A stretch of DNA of 64,000 bases from Corydoras sp. C115 (taxonomy: Eukaryota; Chordata; Actinopteri; Siluriformes; Callichthyidae): positions 358,001 through 422,000 of the forward strand of contig JAFMOC010000107.1 in assembly GCA_019802505.1 (NCBI GenBank). The letters are read 5' to 3'. This document shows positions 43,506-58,453 of this stretch, in pieces; within the stretch, counting starts at the first letter, position 1; each line of letters starts with the position of its first letter. The notes under the pieces were generated by a model. The model was not told the DNA's origin and did not search any database. It saw only the letters and a program-made list of their open reading frames with translations. The position numbers and the translations under genes are program-made.

Positions 43506-45658
43506 TGTTTACATGAGTATGAATATTATCTTTGAACCTTTCCACAAATGTCTTTAGCATGTGTATGAACTTGTTCCTTTCTGTTATTTTGTCACTAGTG
43601 TTATTGCTGTTGGTTGAGAGGACACAGCTTGTAATTAGCATCTTATTTCAAGGGACAATTGTTATGGACCGTATTCTTGATCTCTGAATCAAATTTCATA
43701 TTTGTAAAGCTAAAACTGATTAAAATATTTTAAGTTTAGAGCAGATTTATAACATTCACCAACTAAACACTAAGAGAATCTTTGTTTTTCTATTTAAATT
43801 TATCTCCTTTTTGCCTTCTGCCAGATTTCCTCCCCCATGATCCAGATCCCCTGGCTCAGGAAGCTCAGACTGGTTTAAAAGCTTTTGGTTTGGCCATGTC
43901 TGGCTGGCCCCTCCTCTTTCTGCCTTAAAGCCAGCTGCAGATGAAAAATTTATGGCAACGTGGGTTGAAAAAACACTCTTCCATTCTATTTGAAGCAATG
44001 TCTCTGAAGCTAACCCCTCTGAAGGTAGCCATCTTGACACTCAAGCCCTTTTGTTTACAGACTTGGGTGCAATATTTGTGTAGATTAAAGCTGATGCAAT
44101 CTGGTGGTGACCAAGTTCACTAATGACTGAAGGTATTTTTGGCCAAACCACTAGACCTAAAACCCCATGAGATCCCAATGAATTTTAGAATTCCCCTTTT
44201 AAAAGCATCTGAAATGTAATGCACTGTTTGCTTATCTGGATAAAAAAAAATCAAGGACAATTTTATGACTACAAGGTGTTTCATGTAGTCAAAACCAATA
44301 TTATACCCAGGTTTATTTACTTTTATAAATGAAATGCCCCACCTTTTACATTTTTACTGATGAACTGTAAAACTGTGATGCTAATATTAAAGAAAAAAGT
44401 GGGTTAAAAATGAATGAACACCATACCAAAATTGGCATGTGTAGACTGAAAGTGGAAGTGACACAAAGCTTTCATGGGACTTTGCTGGGACTTCAGTGTA
44501 TAAAACCTAAATCAAAATGCATAATTTAAATGTAAATTTTTATAAAGACCCTCTCAATTCACAATTTACATCATACATTATCACCAGGTTTGTTTGTTGC
44601 TTTTCAGATTTAGCCTCAAGGTCACATTGAATGATTTAGATTTATTATTCATAAGGGTCTCCTTATTTAGGCATGAGATCAAAGGTAAAGAAACATTAGC
44701 ACACTCACTCACTATCTCACTGCTAAAAGCCTATGCAACCCCAAGAGAGGATCACTCTGGAAGGATTTCTTTCCTTAATACCTCTAGTTATTTCAGTCGG
44801 AAAAAAGTAGACATTTTCAGGCAATTGATTTATCAAGTTAAACATACTTTTTGTGGTGACACAATGGACTCTGAATGGTATATGTAGCTATAATGACAGA
44901 ATTGATTTAACACATCCTGACTAAAAGGTTCTACAGTAAATGCAAACACACAGTGGTTTGTAAGCTTTTCTCACAATATGGTGGCCTTGGGGAAATTTTT
45001 GTGTAAAAATGACCAGGCCCTCTATCTGTTGAGCTTGCATGTCATCCCTGTGTCTGGCTGATTCCTTAGGTACATGATCAAGACGACCACTGCAAAGCAG
45101 CCACATTTTCATCTTTCTTTCAGACATTATAGCTATACACATTGATGCAAGCACACCCAACCCAACACACTGACATAGCATGGCATTGATGGTTTCTTCA
45201 AATATATATTTTTTCCTCAGTTCAAATGTGTAGTCACGTCTGTGGAAATTGCCAAGTGTAGCATGAACCATTTTTTCTTTTCTTCACACACACTAAAAGC
45301 CTCCTTTCAGTGTCGCAGCAGGTGTGCTGGGGTGATCTGATGTCAATCATATAGCTCAAAAAAATCTACATTCCATATTGGTGAGCCTATCAGTCCTGTC
45401 AGTCATCCCACTTTAAATTGGACTTGGTACATTTTTTATAATTCTTTGCTTATTAATATCAATCAATACACTGTATATTCTGCAATCAGTTCAAAGTCAG
45501 CTTTTGTTAAAATGTTTTGTTTATATAGCTTTCAACTTTGTGGTAACAGTTTGGGTCAGGCCTGTTGTCTGCTTTGTTATGACTAAATGCAAAGCACTGA
45601 AGAAAGACAGTTTGATGGGTTGTGTATGTGTGTATGTATGTATATCTCTTATGGTCTT

Positions 45659-45770
<112 letters not shown>

Positions 45771-46454
45771 TTTTAGATATAAATCATTATAAAATATATA
45801 AATATTTTAGATATAAATTACATACAAATTATATTAAATAATGAATGAAACAATAATAGTAATTAAAAAACTGCAAAAGCTAAAAAAGGAAGATTCCTCT
45901 TGCAAATATGTAAATGTGGTAATGTGTTTTAGAGGTCATGTGTGCAAGCTTGTTAATAATTCCATACATACAACTATGTATGTCTACTGGGGTTTAAACA
46001 GATGTCATCTCCATCAGAGCACAACTCATTAACAGGAAACAGCAGGTCATATTGCTCTTCTTTAAATGTTAAAATATTAACATCAAATATTAATTCATTC
46101 ACTCATTCATTTAGTCATTTATTAAAGTCATTTTTCCTTTTTAGAGTCTTAAGCCTCTGTGTGAATGAAGATATAACACCATGGACACATCACCCACTTA
46201 TCACAAGGTAAACATGCAAACAAAATAAAAAATGTTTAGACACCTTTACATCTTAGTGCAATTTAATTTATTTCTTCATTTTCTATGCTGCCTTTGCTAC
46301 ATTAATTGTTAGATGATCACTTCCTGGCACTAATAGGGAAAAAGGTCAACAGTTTATTACAGAGCAGACAGACAGACAGACCAAATAAAAATTTTACCAA
46401 ATAGCACATGTTTAAACATCTTACCTGTTTGTCTTTTATTCTGAAGCTGCAGTT

Positions 46455-46550
46455 CTAGCCCACAGTCTAAACACATTCCATTGCTGCCCAGAAATCAAAA
46501 CTTCTTACTGTGGGGCAAAGCGATAACCACTGCACCACTATGTTGCCTCA
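46455..46550 (-). mobile_element. Degenerate SINE fragment
   Basis: Read on minus it starts GGCAACATAGTGGTGCAGTGG and continues into a region ending in an ACTGTGGGCT motif similar to the body of the SINE copies at 5866 and 6557. Strongly drifted. Confidence 0.45.
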
Positions 46551-48482
46551 GTGATATTTAAGGATTTTAATACCACCTTTGGTTTTTTATTTGGATATAG
46601 AGCACAAGTTAAATATAAAAGTATTTTGGGGAACACACTATCTGGTATGTGTAATAGAAATTTTTTCTCTACTGATAAAGTCAAATTAGTTAGATACTGA
46701 TTATTATTGGCACCAAGAATTATTTGAAGCGTTGCAGGTTTTTTCTTATAGCACATAGAGACCCATGATATGATTCCTAAATTATAAAAAAATTATTACT
46801 GGATAAGCCAGTCCAGTATTTTCAGAAAAACCTGTTGTTTTTTGGTGTCAAATGGTTTTTAACCACTGTGTAATGTGACGCACTGTCAGACTTCAGGACT
46901 AACTAAAACATAAAAACTTTAAATGTATTTTAATGTTATATTTTAAAGAAAATTTAATTCACACTCTAAACATAATAAACATAAGTGATTAATATATAGT
47001 CTTGATGTAGAGTTTTAAATGACTGTGGTTCCTTAGCAACAGGTAAGCATGATACACGTGTGTTTGTAATAGAACTGGCTTTTGACAGCAGGGACCTGGC
47101 AGCTCCTGAAAGTCAATCACAAGCAACCTTGAAGTATTCTCTCATCACTGTAGCAATGGCTATATCTATTCAACTGTAATGAAAGGCATGAGAAATAATC
47201 ACCAGTAAACAATAAGATGGCATCTATCAATGACTCAAGGTCCTTGCACATGTGCAGCCTAATCAACATTCTCCCACACACTGTCGGGTTTCTGAGCACA
47301 AAGCTGTGGGCTGTTTGGAATAAAGCTTTAGTTTGTTAGCTTCTAATAAAATAAGCCTCTTATTCCCATGTGGGAAAAAAGAAATCTCACACATTTAACA
47401 ATGGCAGGAATGATGTAGCCCTTAAGGAGATAAGAGTTTTGAAAGTGCTCACAAAAACAAAATGGGTGAATGTGCATTTTTACAGGGTTCCATAACAAAC
47501 TTAAGTTCTTCTGCTTATTTCTCATGTGGAACCCACCTGAGAGCCAAAATTCATTTACATAAACTTAAGAGTTTATGTAACTCTTATATGATACATACAG
47601 ACATTTTGAAAATGAAAAATATGTATCATAAAATGACATGATTGTTTGACAGTATTTTTTCCTAACGATGAGCTCAGATATGACTTATTTATCATTTATT
47701 TCCAATTTTGAATAGAAATACAATTTAAATTAAATATAAAAGCAATTATTGTTTGTGCCATGGTAATATGTGGACAGCCTTTATTTGCACCTTGTGGTTT
47801 TAAAGCAGAAATCATTCTCAAACATTACTTTAGATGTAAGAACCTTCTGATGCACTCATGCATTTAAATTAAATTAAAGAATTAAACTTTAGATTATGTA
47901 AGTTAAGTTGCTGTTGAGTTAAGTTTTCATGATTTTTGGAACGAAAAAAACACCTAATCTAACCTCAGACTTCCATATGCTTAGCCTCTAGAGATTCTAA
48001 ACTTGTCAATAATTTAATGTTGGAGGGAGAAAAGCTATAAGCTGACAGATCAGCAAATTGTGAGGGCAGGAGGTGGAGGAGGGGTGTTTGTGATGAACAT
48101 AGGGAAGGAGTGTCTGATGAAATAACAAGCTTGGGGGGAGATATAAAATGTGTATTGCAGAAGATTTAACACTATTAGGAAAAAATAGTTCATTTATATT
48201 ATGCTGTTCTATGGTCATTTAATAGCAATTTAATTCTATTTTAATTTTAGTGTGGTATTGCACAATTTTGCAACCAATAAGACTGATGCAATCAACTATA
48301 TCCATGATGCTTCATTATAATTAAAGGTTATGTAGGCTATTAAAGAGCTAATTGGAATGTAATTGCTGCTGGTTTAGATAATGAAACAGCAGAGCTGTAA
48401 TTCTATTAGGTATGTCTCAAACAATTTACAATTTACAAAAGGAATCTCGACACTGTTAAATACAAATGTCCCAACCTAAATG

Positions 48483-48485
<3 letters not shown>

Positions 48486-48549
<64 letters not shown>
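48486..48549. repeat. (AT)n microsatellite
   Basis: About 32 AT units in gene-free DNA. Confidence 0.95.
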
Positions 48550-48552
<3 letters not shown>

Positions 48553-50697
48553 CTCTGAGGGTAACTGTTAATTTACCATATAGTAGTTTTTTTCTGCAGT
48601 TCTGAATAAGATCCAATGGGTTTGAATAGTAACTGTATTTAAAAAGTTACAAATAAAAAGTGTAATATTATTAAAAGCAGGGTGCTGCTTCTACAATATA
48701 CAATATTGTAATATACAATATCTTTGTCACTCATGTGTGAAATATTAGATTATTTAGTATAATTGTGTCCTCCATATTTATTAAAAGATATATTGTATAT
48801 TAGAATTTTGTTGAATTTTATCTTTGCTCTTTTAGAATGCGCTCTTCAAAGTGTTGCATTGTGCTTATTGGTATGCTCTATCTGAAGTGCATTCATAAAG
48901 TAACACCAGTTAAAATCTCAATCTACAATAAAAATGGTCAGTCATTTAAAATCCACCCAGTTACATGGCTATCAGAAGATAAGAGGAGAACAATGCATGA
49001 TAAATCTAAATGTACTCAGCAGTCGTACTTTTGAAGCTTACAAAACAGCCAGTGGCTGCAGAATTTAAGTCTTCGAATAAATAACAGGCAATCTCCATTG
49101 TATTAAATAAAAGAAAAATAAATAAATAAAAAACAGCAGGAGTGAAAATCCTTCCTGGTATCAGACTTCGCAAAGGCCTTTCTCACTGAGGAGTAAAATT
49201 AGCCTTGCTGGTTTATTAAACTCTCCGTTTAAGTTAGAATATCAATACAAGCCCTGTGTAAATCTCTCACAGTGTGAAACAGCTCTGAAAGCATCCATCC
49301 TATTGAACATATTCAGTTTCTGATAGACATTAACCAAAGTATTAGTTTTGAAATGTTACATTTTTGCATTAAAGATGCAAACTTATAGTAAAATTAATGT
49401 AATTTTAAAAGAGACACCAATTTTACAATCTATGTGCTTTTAAGAAGTGCAGAAATTCTAGTAAGGTTTTGTACCATTTAAATACGGAACTCTGTAAAAG
49501 ACTAAGCATTTAATTCTTATTGGAATTAAACCTGAATGGACTACACACCTTGTCTCTGGAGAAACTAAATGAGTGACAGGGTCTTGAAAAAACTGCTACA
49601 TTACAATTAGCCATATTTTCACAAAAGACAGATGTAACATTCTGTGTTAAACAATGATAAAAATCAACAAGCTGAAAACAAATTAGTATTAAATTGAATA
49701 GAAGAAAGAGTTTTTTTCCATTTGAAAAACTGATATGCAAAATATAATCCTCATTTCTAGACTTCTAATTAATTGAAATAGAAGTGTGTTAGCAATGATT
49801 TTACACTCAGTTCAAGTGTTTGCTGTCCGATTACAGTAAAGTGTCATTGTTCTAACTCATCAGCCATGTGCATACACACACGCACACACACTTCTTATTA
49901 TGTACATCTGTTTGATTGAAAGATCGTAGGTATTATTATGATTATTATTAGATTTTTTTATTGTTGTTGTTGATTATGTTGTTATTACTATTTATAATAT
50001 TTCACTTAAATATCTGGTATTGTAATTGTAATTAATACAATCCTAATGCAGAACTAAACTAGGTCTGAAAGTAACAGTGGCCAAGCCACGTAGTTTGTTA
50101 CTATAGTACAAATGTGCACATCACTGATATCTGTTTTAACTGTATACGATGTGAAACTGAGATATAAATGCTATTACTTTAACCCACAGGGCACATGAGA
50201 ACATCCGTCCTGCATATTCCCCAGTGAGTTAATATCCTGGAATTGGAATGACTCAGAGGGTACTGTCCACTCTTTCTGCTTTCAGTATTATGAGATCACA
50301 ATTTTATTAGTTTTTAGTTAAATGCTGCCATAACTTTACTTAATTAAACAAATGAAAAAAAACATGTCACAAAAATATTCAAGTGTTCTATTTCTGTCAT
50401 TGGCATTGTGTAAAAAAGCCAAGACGTATGTAATAAAAATGTATTTTTTGAAAACAGATGTGCATATTGCAACTCCAAATTCTGACATAACTGAAGCCAA
50501 ATGACAAAAAGATTGAAAAACAATTAAGGACTAAGATGGGTTTTCTATTTTTCCAACGGTGAGTAAAGAATGTAGCAATTCAGACGGTTTATCTGCCATA
50601 ATAGTCCATAATGACACAGTTGGTAACAATGTTTCTCATTGTATCCTCCCAGTCCCTAGTAACTGCATAGCATTTACGTAGACTTTACAGCCCTGAT

Positions 50698-50824
<127 letters not shown>

Positions 50825-52809
50825 TTAATGGAGCATTACATTGAATGATCTCTTTGGGGAGCATATGGGAGCCTCCCTTCACACAGTTGGATACCCATTT
50901 GAAAAAAAACCCATCCATGCCACTCTGGTCATTTGTTCTAGTTGACTTCAACAAACATCACTGTGGCTTCAAAGCACCAGCATGAAGCCAGTTACATGGA
51001 CACTCAAAGCTTCATTTGTAATGATGAAAGAAAAGGTCAGTTACTCCAGAGCTCCCAGAATGGACACTGTATCACAAATTTTGTCTATTTTGATTAACTA
51101 ATAGCAGGACACACCAAATATTATTAATAAATCATAAAAAATATTTATAGCCAAGGTTCTTCAGACACCCATTCTACTTCTATGGTAAATCCTATGCTCC
51201 TTCATTTCAATGGTAAACCAATACAACATTAATATTTTAGATGATTATATAGTACCAAAATAAAATAATATGGATGCGCTGTCATGTGTGTAATGTGTTT
51301 GTAGAATAGTTTTCTAGGTGCTATACTACAGCTAAAAAAGAGTTTTACTATCGGATGTCAGTAGCCTATGGGTTTGGTGGTCACCTGTCCACACACTTGA
51401 GGCTGTATCATGTAGAGGAAACATTTCAAATTCCAATCTTGGGACAACTTAACGATTACTTGTCTACAACTAGCTGTGTGCTTATTGTAGTTGCATAAGG
51501 CATTTACATTGATAGTTATGTATATTAAAGTTACAATATTAAATCCAGTATATACATAAATGTTTGATTAGAGTTTAAATGTAATGATAGCACAGAGAAA
51601 GAAAACTACATCATTATAAATTTTCTGGACATCAAACAGTGATTGAGAAGCTCGATTCTTCGATGCTGAAACTTGATCAAACAAAGGTCTAATAGGGGCC
51701 ACCAGTCTATCATGAAAAGTAAATATAAAAAATCTAATTGATCAGTGCATGCTCACATATTGCATCTGTATTGGCTGAACTGTAAATGAAATTCCACAGC
51801 TTAGTCCTGCTAGTCTTCTATGATCAAATAAAAAAAGGCTTGTGACAAAACTCTAGGGCAAGGTAGGTGCATCTAGAGCAAGTCTGATGAAATTGCTTGA
51901 GATAGCAATTTCATGCTCCATATCAATAAGTGCAATAACTGCTGGCTGGGCTGACTTTCTTTTTGTTTCCTGCGGCGAGGGCTATCTTTTAGTGCTTTTC
52001 AAACTATTTTTCTTTTATGAGAACACCGAACAATTACAGACGCAGAATAAAAATAAGATCATAACTAAAGAATATACTGTTCAGAACAAAAAAAAATTAT
52101 TCTGTTACATGAGTAAAATTCTGATGACGGAAAGCGCAGGATAATAAAGTGACACTATGTTCTAACAGCAAAGAGATTCTGGGTTTAATTTATGAACACA
52201 AAATTGTGTCCTTTTGTCCAAATCCCACAAATAAAAAAATAAGCTCCTTGTCCGTATGGAATATTAATGTGCTTTATATTGTTCCCACACATGTTCACAC
52301 ACGCACAAGTCCACAACCAACAAGATCACAGCAGAAAAAAGGCTTCTCTGTCCTCCAGATTAATTAGAAAGTTACTTGTGTGTAAATAAATAAATACACA
52401 ACATAACAGCAGGATTACATTTGAAGACATTAAAGACATTATATCACTTTTTTGTAGTGAACATTCAGTTTAGCATTGAATCCAAAAGAAAGGTCTGATT
52501 ATAAAAGCTAATTAGTATTACCACCTGTGTGCTATTAGTGTGATTTTTTTTAACCTCTCCCCTAACTTTCAGTGGTTGGAGGCAGTTTGCTACGGCCAAG
52601 TAACAGAATACAAGGTAAGATCTTTCTAATTTAGTTACTAATTTTATTATTTAATTCTACCCCTAATTATTAAGTATTTATTTCAGTTTCCTAAAAAAAT
52701 AACAGGTTTAAATATATTTGAATGTATATTAGCAGTAAAATGTCAAGAACCAGTCTTGTGGTCCCCCAAGTGTGATTTACAATGTCATGTTTATTAATAT
52801 GAATGATAT

Positions 52810-53026
52810 ATTTACATTACATTTGATAATTTAGCAGGTGCTCTTATCCACTTACAAATATCTCAACTTGGTTGTGGTCAGAACACAGGTTGATACAGAA
52901 TCCCTGGAGCGATGAGTTTTAAGGGCCTTGCTCAAGGACCCACATTGATAACTTCAATGGACCTTGGATTTGAACCCACAACCTTCTGATAGTCCATCAC
53001 CCAAACCACTGAGCTACCACACCCCA
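52810..53026 (-). mobile_element. tRNA-derived SINE of a second family
   Basis: Read on minus, the head has an A box (TAGCTCAGTGGTT near 53017-53005) and a B box GGGTTCAAATCC near 52979-52968. The body includes the GGGCCTTGCTCAAG motif, and the end resembles the AGCAGGTGCTCTTATCC segment common to V-SINE/HE1-like fish elements. It is older than the 5.8-kb family, judging by drift. The family name is tentative. Confidence 0.7.
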
Positions 53027-56000
53027 TAAAGATTATCAACACAATGTATTATATTAGATCTCTTCTATGATAGACAAACCCTGATTTTCTGTACACTCAA
53101 CATTTTAACACTAAATGAGAAACTTTGTCAGCCAGCATAAGTGTCTCAACTAATAAGAGGGCCACCTTAATTTTTATGCCAGTGGTTTTGTACTGGGATT
53201 TGATAATGTCCACATACAGAACATTTAGGCAGATATTGTAGGTATGCATTAAACATCATGACACAAACAATCTTTATATGGATATATGGTCAGAAAAGAT
53301 TATCACAAACATGCACTTGAACATTTACACAGACATGCTACGAATATATTGTCCATCTGTCAGCAGTCTTCTTCTCTGACATCAGCACGTGCACACTATT
53401 AGTTCTCTGCACATCTTTGAGCCCAATTGGTCCCCAGACCCCCGTAAAGATCAGCTATTAATTACAGCACTCATTTACAAGAGTACTTTTTTACAACCTT
53501 TGTATTTTTAATCCATGAGCAGGGTTTGTAATGAAGGACATCTTATTGAAAATGAGTGTGAGGCTGCATGAAGTGAAGTGAAGAAATCACAATAAGTTCT
53601 GACTGTGAAAACACAGCAGGAGACAGAAACACACATTAGAAAAACACACTTATTGTAAAAAAAAATATAATAAAATTATAAATAAACCAAGAATCTATAA
53701 AAATACATTTGACTGGCATCCAAACATTTTTTTATATAAGAATATATAAAAATTAGGTAGGGCAATTGCATGATAAGTATTGTGGACTGGAAATTAGTGC
53801 TCCAGTTGTAAGTACTGATCTTTGTTGGGTGCCACAGCATTTAATTAAAGCAGGCTTGTTCCTGTCACAGTATCACCATGTTGTGGTGATTAGTGCCGAT
53901 AAGCTTTGGCAGTGCAGTTGGTGGGATGTGGCACACATAAGCCTGAGCAGAGGAACTGAGCAGGGTGTTAATAAACCAGCCAAGAACAGACAGTAATTAA
54001 AGACAAAGTCGAACCCAAAGTCAATTCTTCATTCCATTTAGTTTGAAGCTAAATACTGTCATACTGTCTTTAACGAAGGACACATTTTCATGTTGTTTCA
54101 TGTTCGAGCCCATTCATTTCCTATAAAGGACTCTAACTCTGAACTGATCTTAATTTGCATTTTTGCAATGCAAATAATGTAGTTTCCATTTCTGTTTCTA
54201 ACATAGATAAGAAATAAATTCATGACCTTCATTTTCAGCATGTAATGCTATACACAAAGGAAACTCCAAGTAGATGACATAATTCTTAATTTATTATTTT
54301 TTTAAATCTTTTTTTTTTATCAACAATAAGCCACAAATACTTTATTTTTTTCCATTCCATTTAACTTTAATCAAGCAAATCTTTATTATTACTAGTTTTA
54401 ATTTTTTAATAATTAGGACCCTGTCGTCACTGTGTCATTTTGAAGATAAGATTAAAAAACCCTTGCGTATATGGTGTGTGATAAATGCTGTGCTCACTGG
54501 TGGCTTCAGTTCTCATTACAGCAGTCAACAGTAATACTGAATCCTCCTCCTCTGTTGGAAACATTGCAGACAACTTCAGGAGCATACAGCAATCCAATTA
54601 CATCCTAATTGACTACAGCATGGCTCACTGATTATAACTGCCACTTACAAATGGAATAAGTGTTAGCACCATCGCCTTACAAATTAGACTATGCTTTTGG
54701 AACCTTGGGTACAGGATATGAGGTTAGTAAGATCCATTTAAGGGTTCATAAAGGCCTACTCTAAAATTCAAAAAACTCTTTACTCTAAAAAGTCATGTAC
54801 GGTCAGCAGTCAGTAACACTGTTTAAGATACTAAACCTCATAAAATTAGCTTTTTTTACATAGGAGTAATATTATATATATATATATATATATATGTATC
54901 AATTTTGTCTCCAATAACCATTTAAAATAAAAGCAAACATGAGGCAAAATCTGTCTGTGGCGGTAAAAACTGTTGTAAAATCATTGCTGTAATTTAGTGC
55001 TAAGGGTGCAACAATATTAAGATTTGTAATAATCACAAAATATGTTAATGTTAATCAGTACTTAACAGTTCATAACAGTGAACTTTGCTCTTGATGTGCC
55101 ATATAGATTAGCATTACACTGCACTATATTTTGAAAACCTTATTCAGCCTAATCTAGGCACTGCAAAATGAGTTCAAAGTCCTATTAGTCTGCACAGACT
55201 GGAATACTCATTGGTTTTACTAACACGATATAAACTGCATTTTTTTTTTTTTTTTTCTTGAGGTAAGTAAACATTGTGCATTAATTGCTATTTCTATGAT
55301 TTTAAAAGTTGGTGGTAATATAAAGTTTTATATATATTTATTTATATTTTATATATTAGATTTATATTTGTTTCCATGATTTTGACAGTATTCTGATTTC
55401 TAATAACTAAATGAAGATCAAACTCTTAAATAGAATTAATTATTTTATTTGCATTTTGTATTCATTCATTTATTTATAGCACTTTAGTTGGTGTATATAT
55501 TGTATGATCTGAACTTTAAAATAACTGTTGGTTTCAAGTAGGATTTCTACATTGAACACATAGGTCAGTTTAATTTTCAATATTCATCTGAAAGGCTTAC
55601 ACCTCAAAATATAATAAAGTGTCAGATAAACCTAGCTGTTTAGGATGAACAATGCATTGCTGGTTTGAAGCCTAATGATTATTGACAAACATGGTATATG
55701 CAAAAAAAAAAGTAAATGCACTCTCTTAGTCCATAAATTGCACCACAGTCTATAAGTGGTGCTCCACCTGCTCTCATATATAAATACTAAGAGCATGAGA
55801 GACATGTTTACATATATGGTTTGAAATTAATATTAGAATGCTTCTCATGTTTGAAAATATGCCAACCTATTTGGTCCTGTCTAATCTTAATATAGTTTTC
55901 TATGTTTGTAGTTTTGTCTGTTGTAGATTTTAAAGTGCAATTCTAAAACTCAAACACCATGGCCTAGTAGGTTTAAGAACATAAGTGTTTCCAGTTTATT

Positions 56001-57134
56001 GTTTGAAGTTGAAAGACCTACTAAATTTCTCACAGTGTTTCCCTCAAATGATATCATCAAAGTAATCATTTAAGACTGCAGTGACCAGGAGATTAAATTT
56101 TTACTAACTGTGACAGTGATTGATCCCTGTTTTTCTTTCCCAACATTAAATGTATGAAATTTATCACCAGCATAAGCCACGGTAAGTTAGCACCATGGAA
56201 ACTGTTTAAGTGATGTTAAAGCTCCCAAGAGGCCCTGAGTGATGATTGCGGATATGAAATCGTTAAGAAGAACGTCCATCTTCTGCTGGGTGTTCTACTC
56301 TGTTGTCTTTTTAATTAAATATAGTTATGTTACAAGTGTACAAGACATCAGCACATTTTACTTGTTAATCATGCATCAGCTCAAAGCAGAATCTTATTTC
56401 TAATTACGAAGTATATAATGCTTAAAAATTGATTCCGATTAATAATAAAATAAAAAAGCGTACCAAAATCAGTAGGGAATGTTTTATTAGATGTTTTTGT
56501 ATCTTTACTGTAACATTCATTTGACAACCAAATGTGTAAAAATCTTTGGAAATCAACAGTTCTACAAATAAATAAACTAGCTTGTCATTATGTTCAAATT
56601 ACACAGATCACATTTTCCGCTTAAATTTAATTACAACATTATGTAAATACTTTATATGGCTGTATTATATGGCTGTTGCATTACTGTATGATTATTGCAT
56701 TAATTTGTACACTGCTGCTTAATGTGTATGTGAGTATATTAGATCTTCTATTCCAAAAACACAATTAGGAGTTGCTTTTCTTTATTTGTAAAGCAACATA
56801 CATTTTTTTCCAATTTGAAATTTTTATTGAGGGGGGGGTGTTATATAACGCAAAAATGCATGGTACCGATGCAGGGCAATAATTAACATACTGATTAATT
56901 AATGAAATTATTAATGGGATTTAAGTTGGGGTTTATTGTAATAAACTAAATTTGCCTCACATTGTCTTTAAAGAACAGACATACTACAACCAGGAGGTAC
57001 CTTCTCCAAAACCCTGCCACGAAGTTTAAAGAGAGTAGGTATGTGTAAACGATTTTTAATAAGCATTAATATTAAATTATATGAAAAAGCTTTAATATCA
57101 TATGAATTAAAAGATTCTTGGGGGGGGGCTTTGT
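53027..57134. other. Gene-free interval before stra6
   Basis: No supportable exons. It is mostly AT-rich, with a small (TA)n near 54873-54896 and a T run near 55239-55257. The block 54480-54660 is more balanced and contains CCAATTACATCCTAATTG (about 54594-54611), a possible paired-homeodomain arrangement. A 76-codon frame at 53766-53996 has no recognisable family. Confidence 0.5.
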
Positions 57135-57518
57135 TTACGCTGTTCTGACTGGCCAAAACCAAGCCTCCTTCATTTTCCAGCCTGCTGCAAACAAACGCTC
57201 TGGCACTATTCCACCATCATCTTGGTGATGTAAGTCTTCAAAGCATTCTTTGTTCAGCGACCTCTGTTTGCCCAACTGCCTTTTTTTTTCTTTATTGGGA
57301 GATGAAACTGATTTGTGAAGATTTGTTCCCCTCAGGAGTTTTAACAGTGGTTTAGACCTTTTTCTAACTCTCTTTGACTTTAATCCTTGCATAATGAGAA
57401 GCATCCAGTGTATCCCAATAAAAAGAAAAACCTGCACAGAAACCCACTGCATGAACCTTATTCTTTTAGTTTCCACTTGCCTCTCAACTTTAGACAGAAC
57501 ATTTGTGTCACAATCCAA
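57135..57518 (-). other. 127-codon open frame, unrecognised, possible gene
   Basis: An ATG-initiated minus-strand frame of 127 codons. It has one hydrophobic stretch (WVSVQVFLFIGIHWMLLIM, about residues 25-43) followed by a very basic stretch (KSKRVRKRSK) and a hydrophilic Lys-rich half. It would fit a small single-pass membrane protein, but there is no recognised domain, no clear promoter and no partner exon. About one frame of this length is expected by chance in 64 kb of such AT-rich DNA. It diverges from stra6, with about 0.9 kb between. Confidence 0.2.
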
Positions 57519-57599
57519 TCTGCTTTAATGGGTTTTTTTTGTAATTAGAGATGAATGCTTAAGTATGAATAAATGTAACCTTTACCCTCCTCCTTCTTC

Positions 57600-58453
57600 T
57601 CATTCCACTCACGTGGCTCATTTTCAGTTGGTGCTTGCAGAAAAGAGAGAGGAGAGCTGAGTCCACAAGTTAAGCCTTTCAAATTGTTATAGGCCTTTTT
57701 CCTCTTACTGAAATGTTGTCTCAAGTACCTTTATAATCACTCTAACCCAATAATTTTAAATTGTATTAAGCCAAACCAACAATTAGTTTTGTGCTTCTGA
57801 AAAGAAAGTTGTGGCATTGCATGATGAAATCTCATCTATCTTGCCCTTTCCCATTTATATACAGTTTTAGATTTAATGCCACTAACAGAAGGAAGAGTTT
57901 TCTATATGCAAACTTTTTTTGCATTAAAAGGAAATGTCATATCAAGATACAATAACTTCAGATCCCTGTTAAATTTGCCTTTTGTCTGATAGAAAATGTA
58001 AAAAGATTACTTAACCACACCTTTGTAATTCACACACAGCTGATTGTGCCAACTTTTTTTTTTGCTAAAACCCTTCAGGCCAGTCACCCAGACAGAACCG
58101 CCCCTAAAAGGCCACCTAATCCTTGTAAGCCACAGGTGGCAAGAACATTGCACTTCTTATTTTCAATTTTCTTCATTTCTCTTTACTTTTTTCCCCAGTT
58201 GTGTGAAAGAGGAGGCCTGGCTAGACTGTCTGTAGTTTCTGCTGAGCCCTGTTCACAGCTCTTTGCTAAAACTGAAAGAAAACACCTGAAAAGAGAGACA
58301 GATACAAAGGAGGAAGCTATCACAAGAACTAAAAGACTTTACAAAACTTTTTCTGTTTCCATGGGAAGGGAAGAGAAGTGCATTCCATTCTGCTTGACAT
58401 CCTGAATTTCTTTGATATATTGATACACCTGTTTTAATTCATCACACAAGACC
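57600..58453 (+). promoter_or_regulatory. stra6: Presumed stra6 promoter and 5' UTR
   Basis: Sequence just before the stra6 ATG. Part of 58200-58453 is probably 5' UTR: it is less AT-rich and purine-rich, and an acceptor-like TTTTTTCCCCAG at about 58187-58198 could start the coding exon after a non-coding first exon. I see no clear TATA box and no direct-repeat retinoic acid response element in this stretch. Confidence 0.35.

Noticed and set aside
44617..44625. Perfect TCAAGGTCA nuclear receptor site
   Set aside because: A single 9-mer match in 64 kb is close to chance, and no promoter is nearby.
44921..45271. 116-codon minus-strand frame
   Set aside because: No recognisable family, promoter or partner exon.
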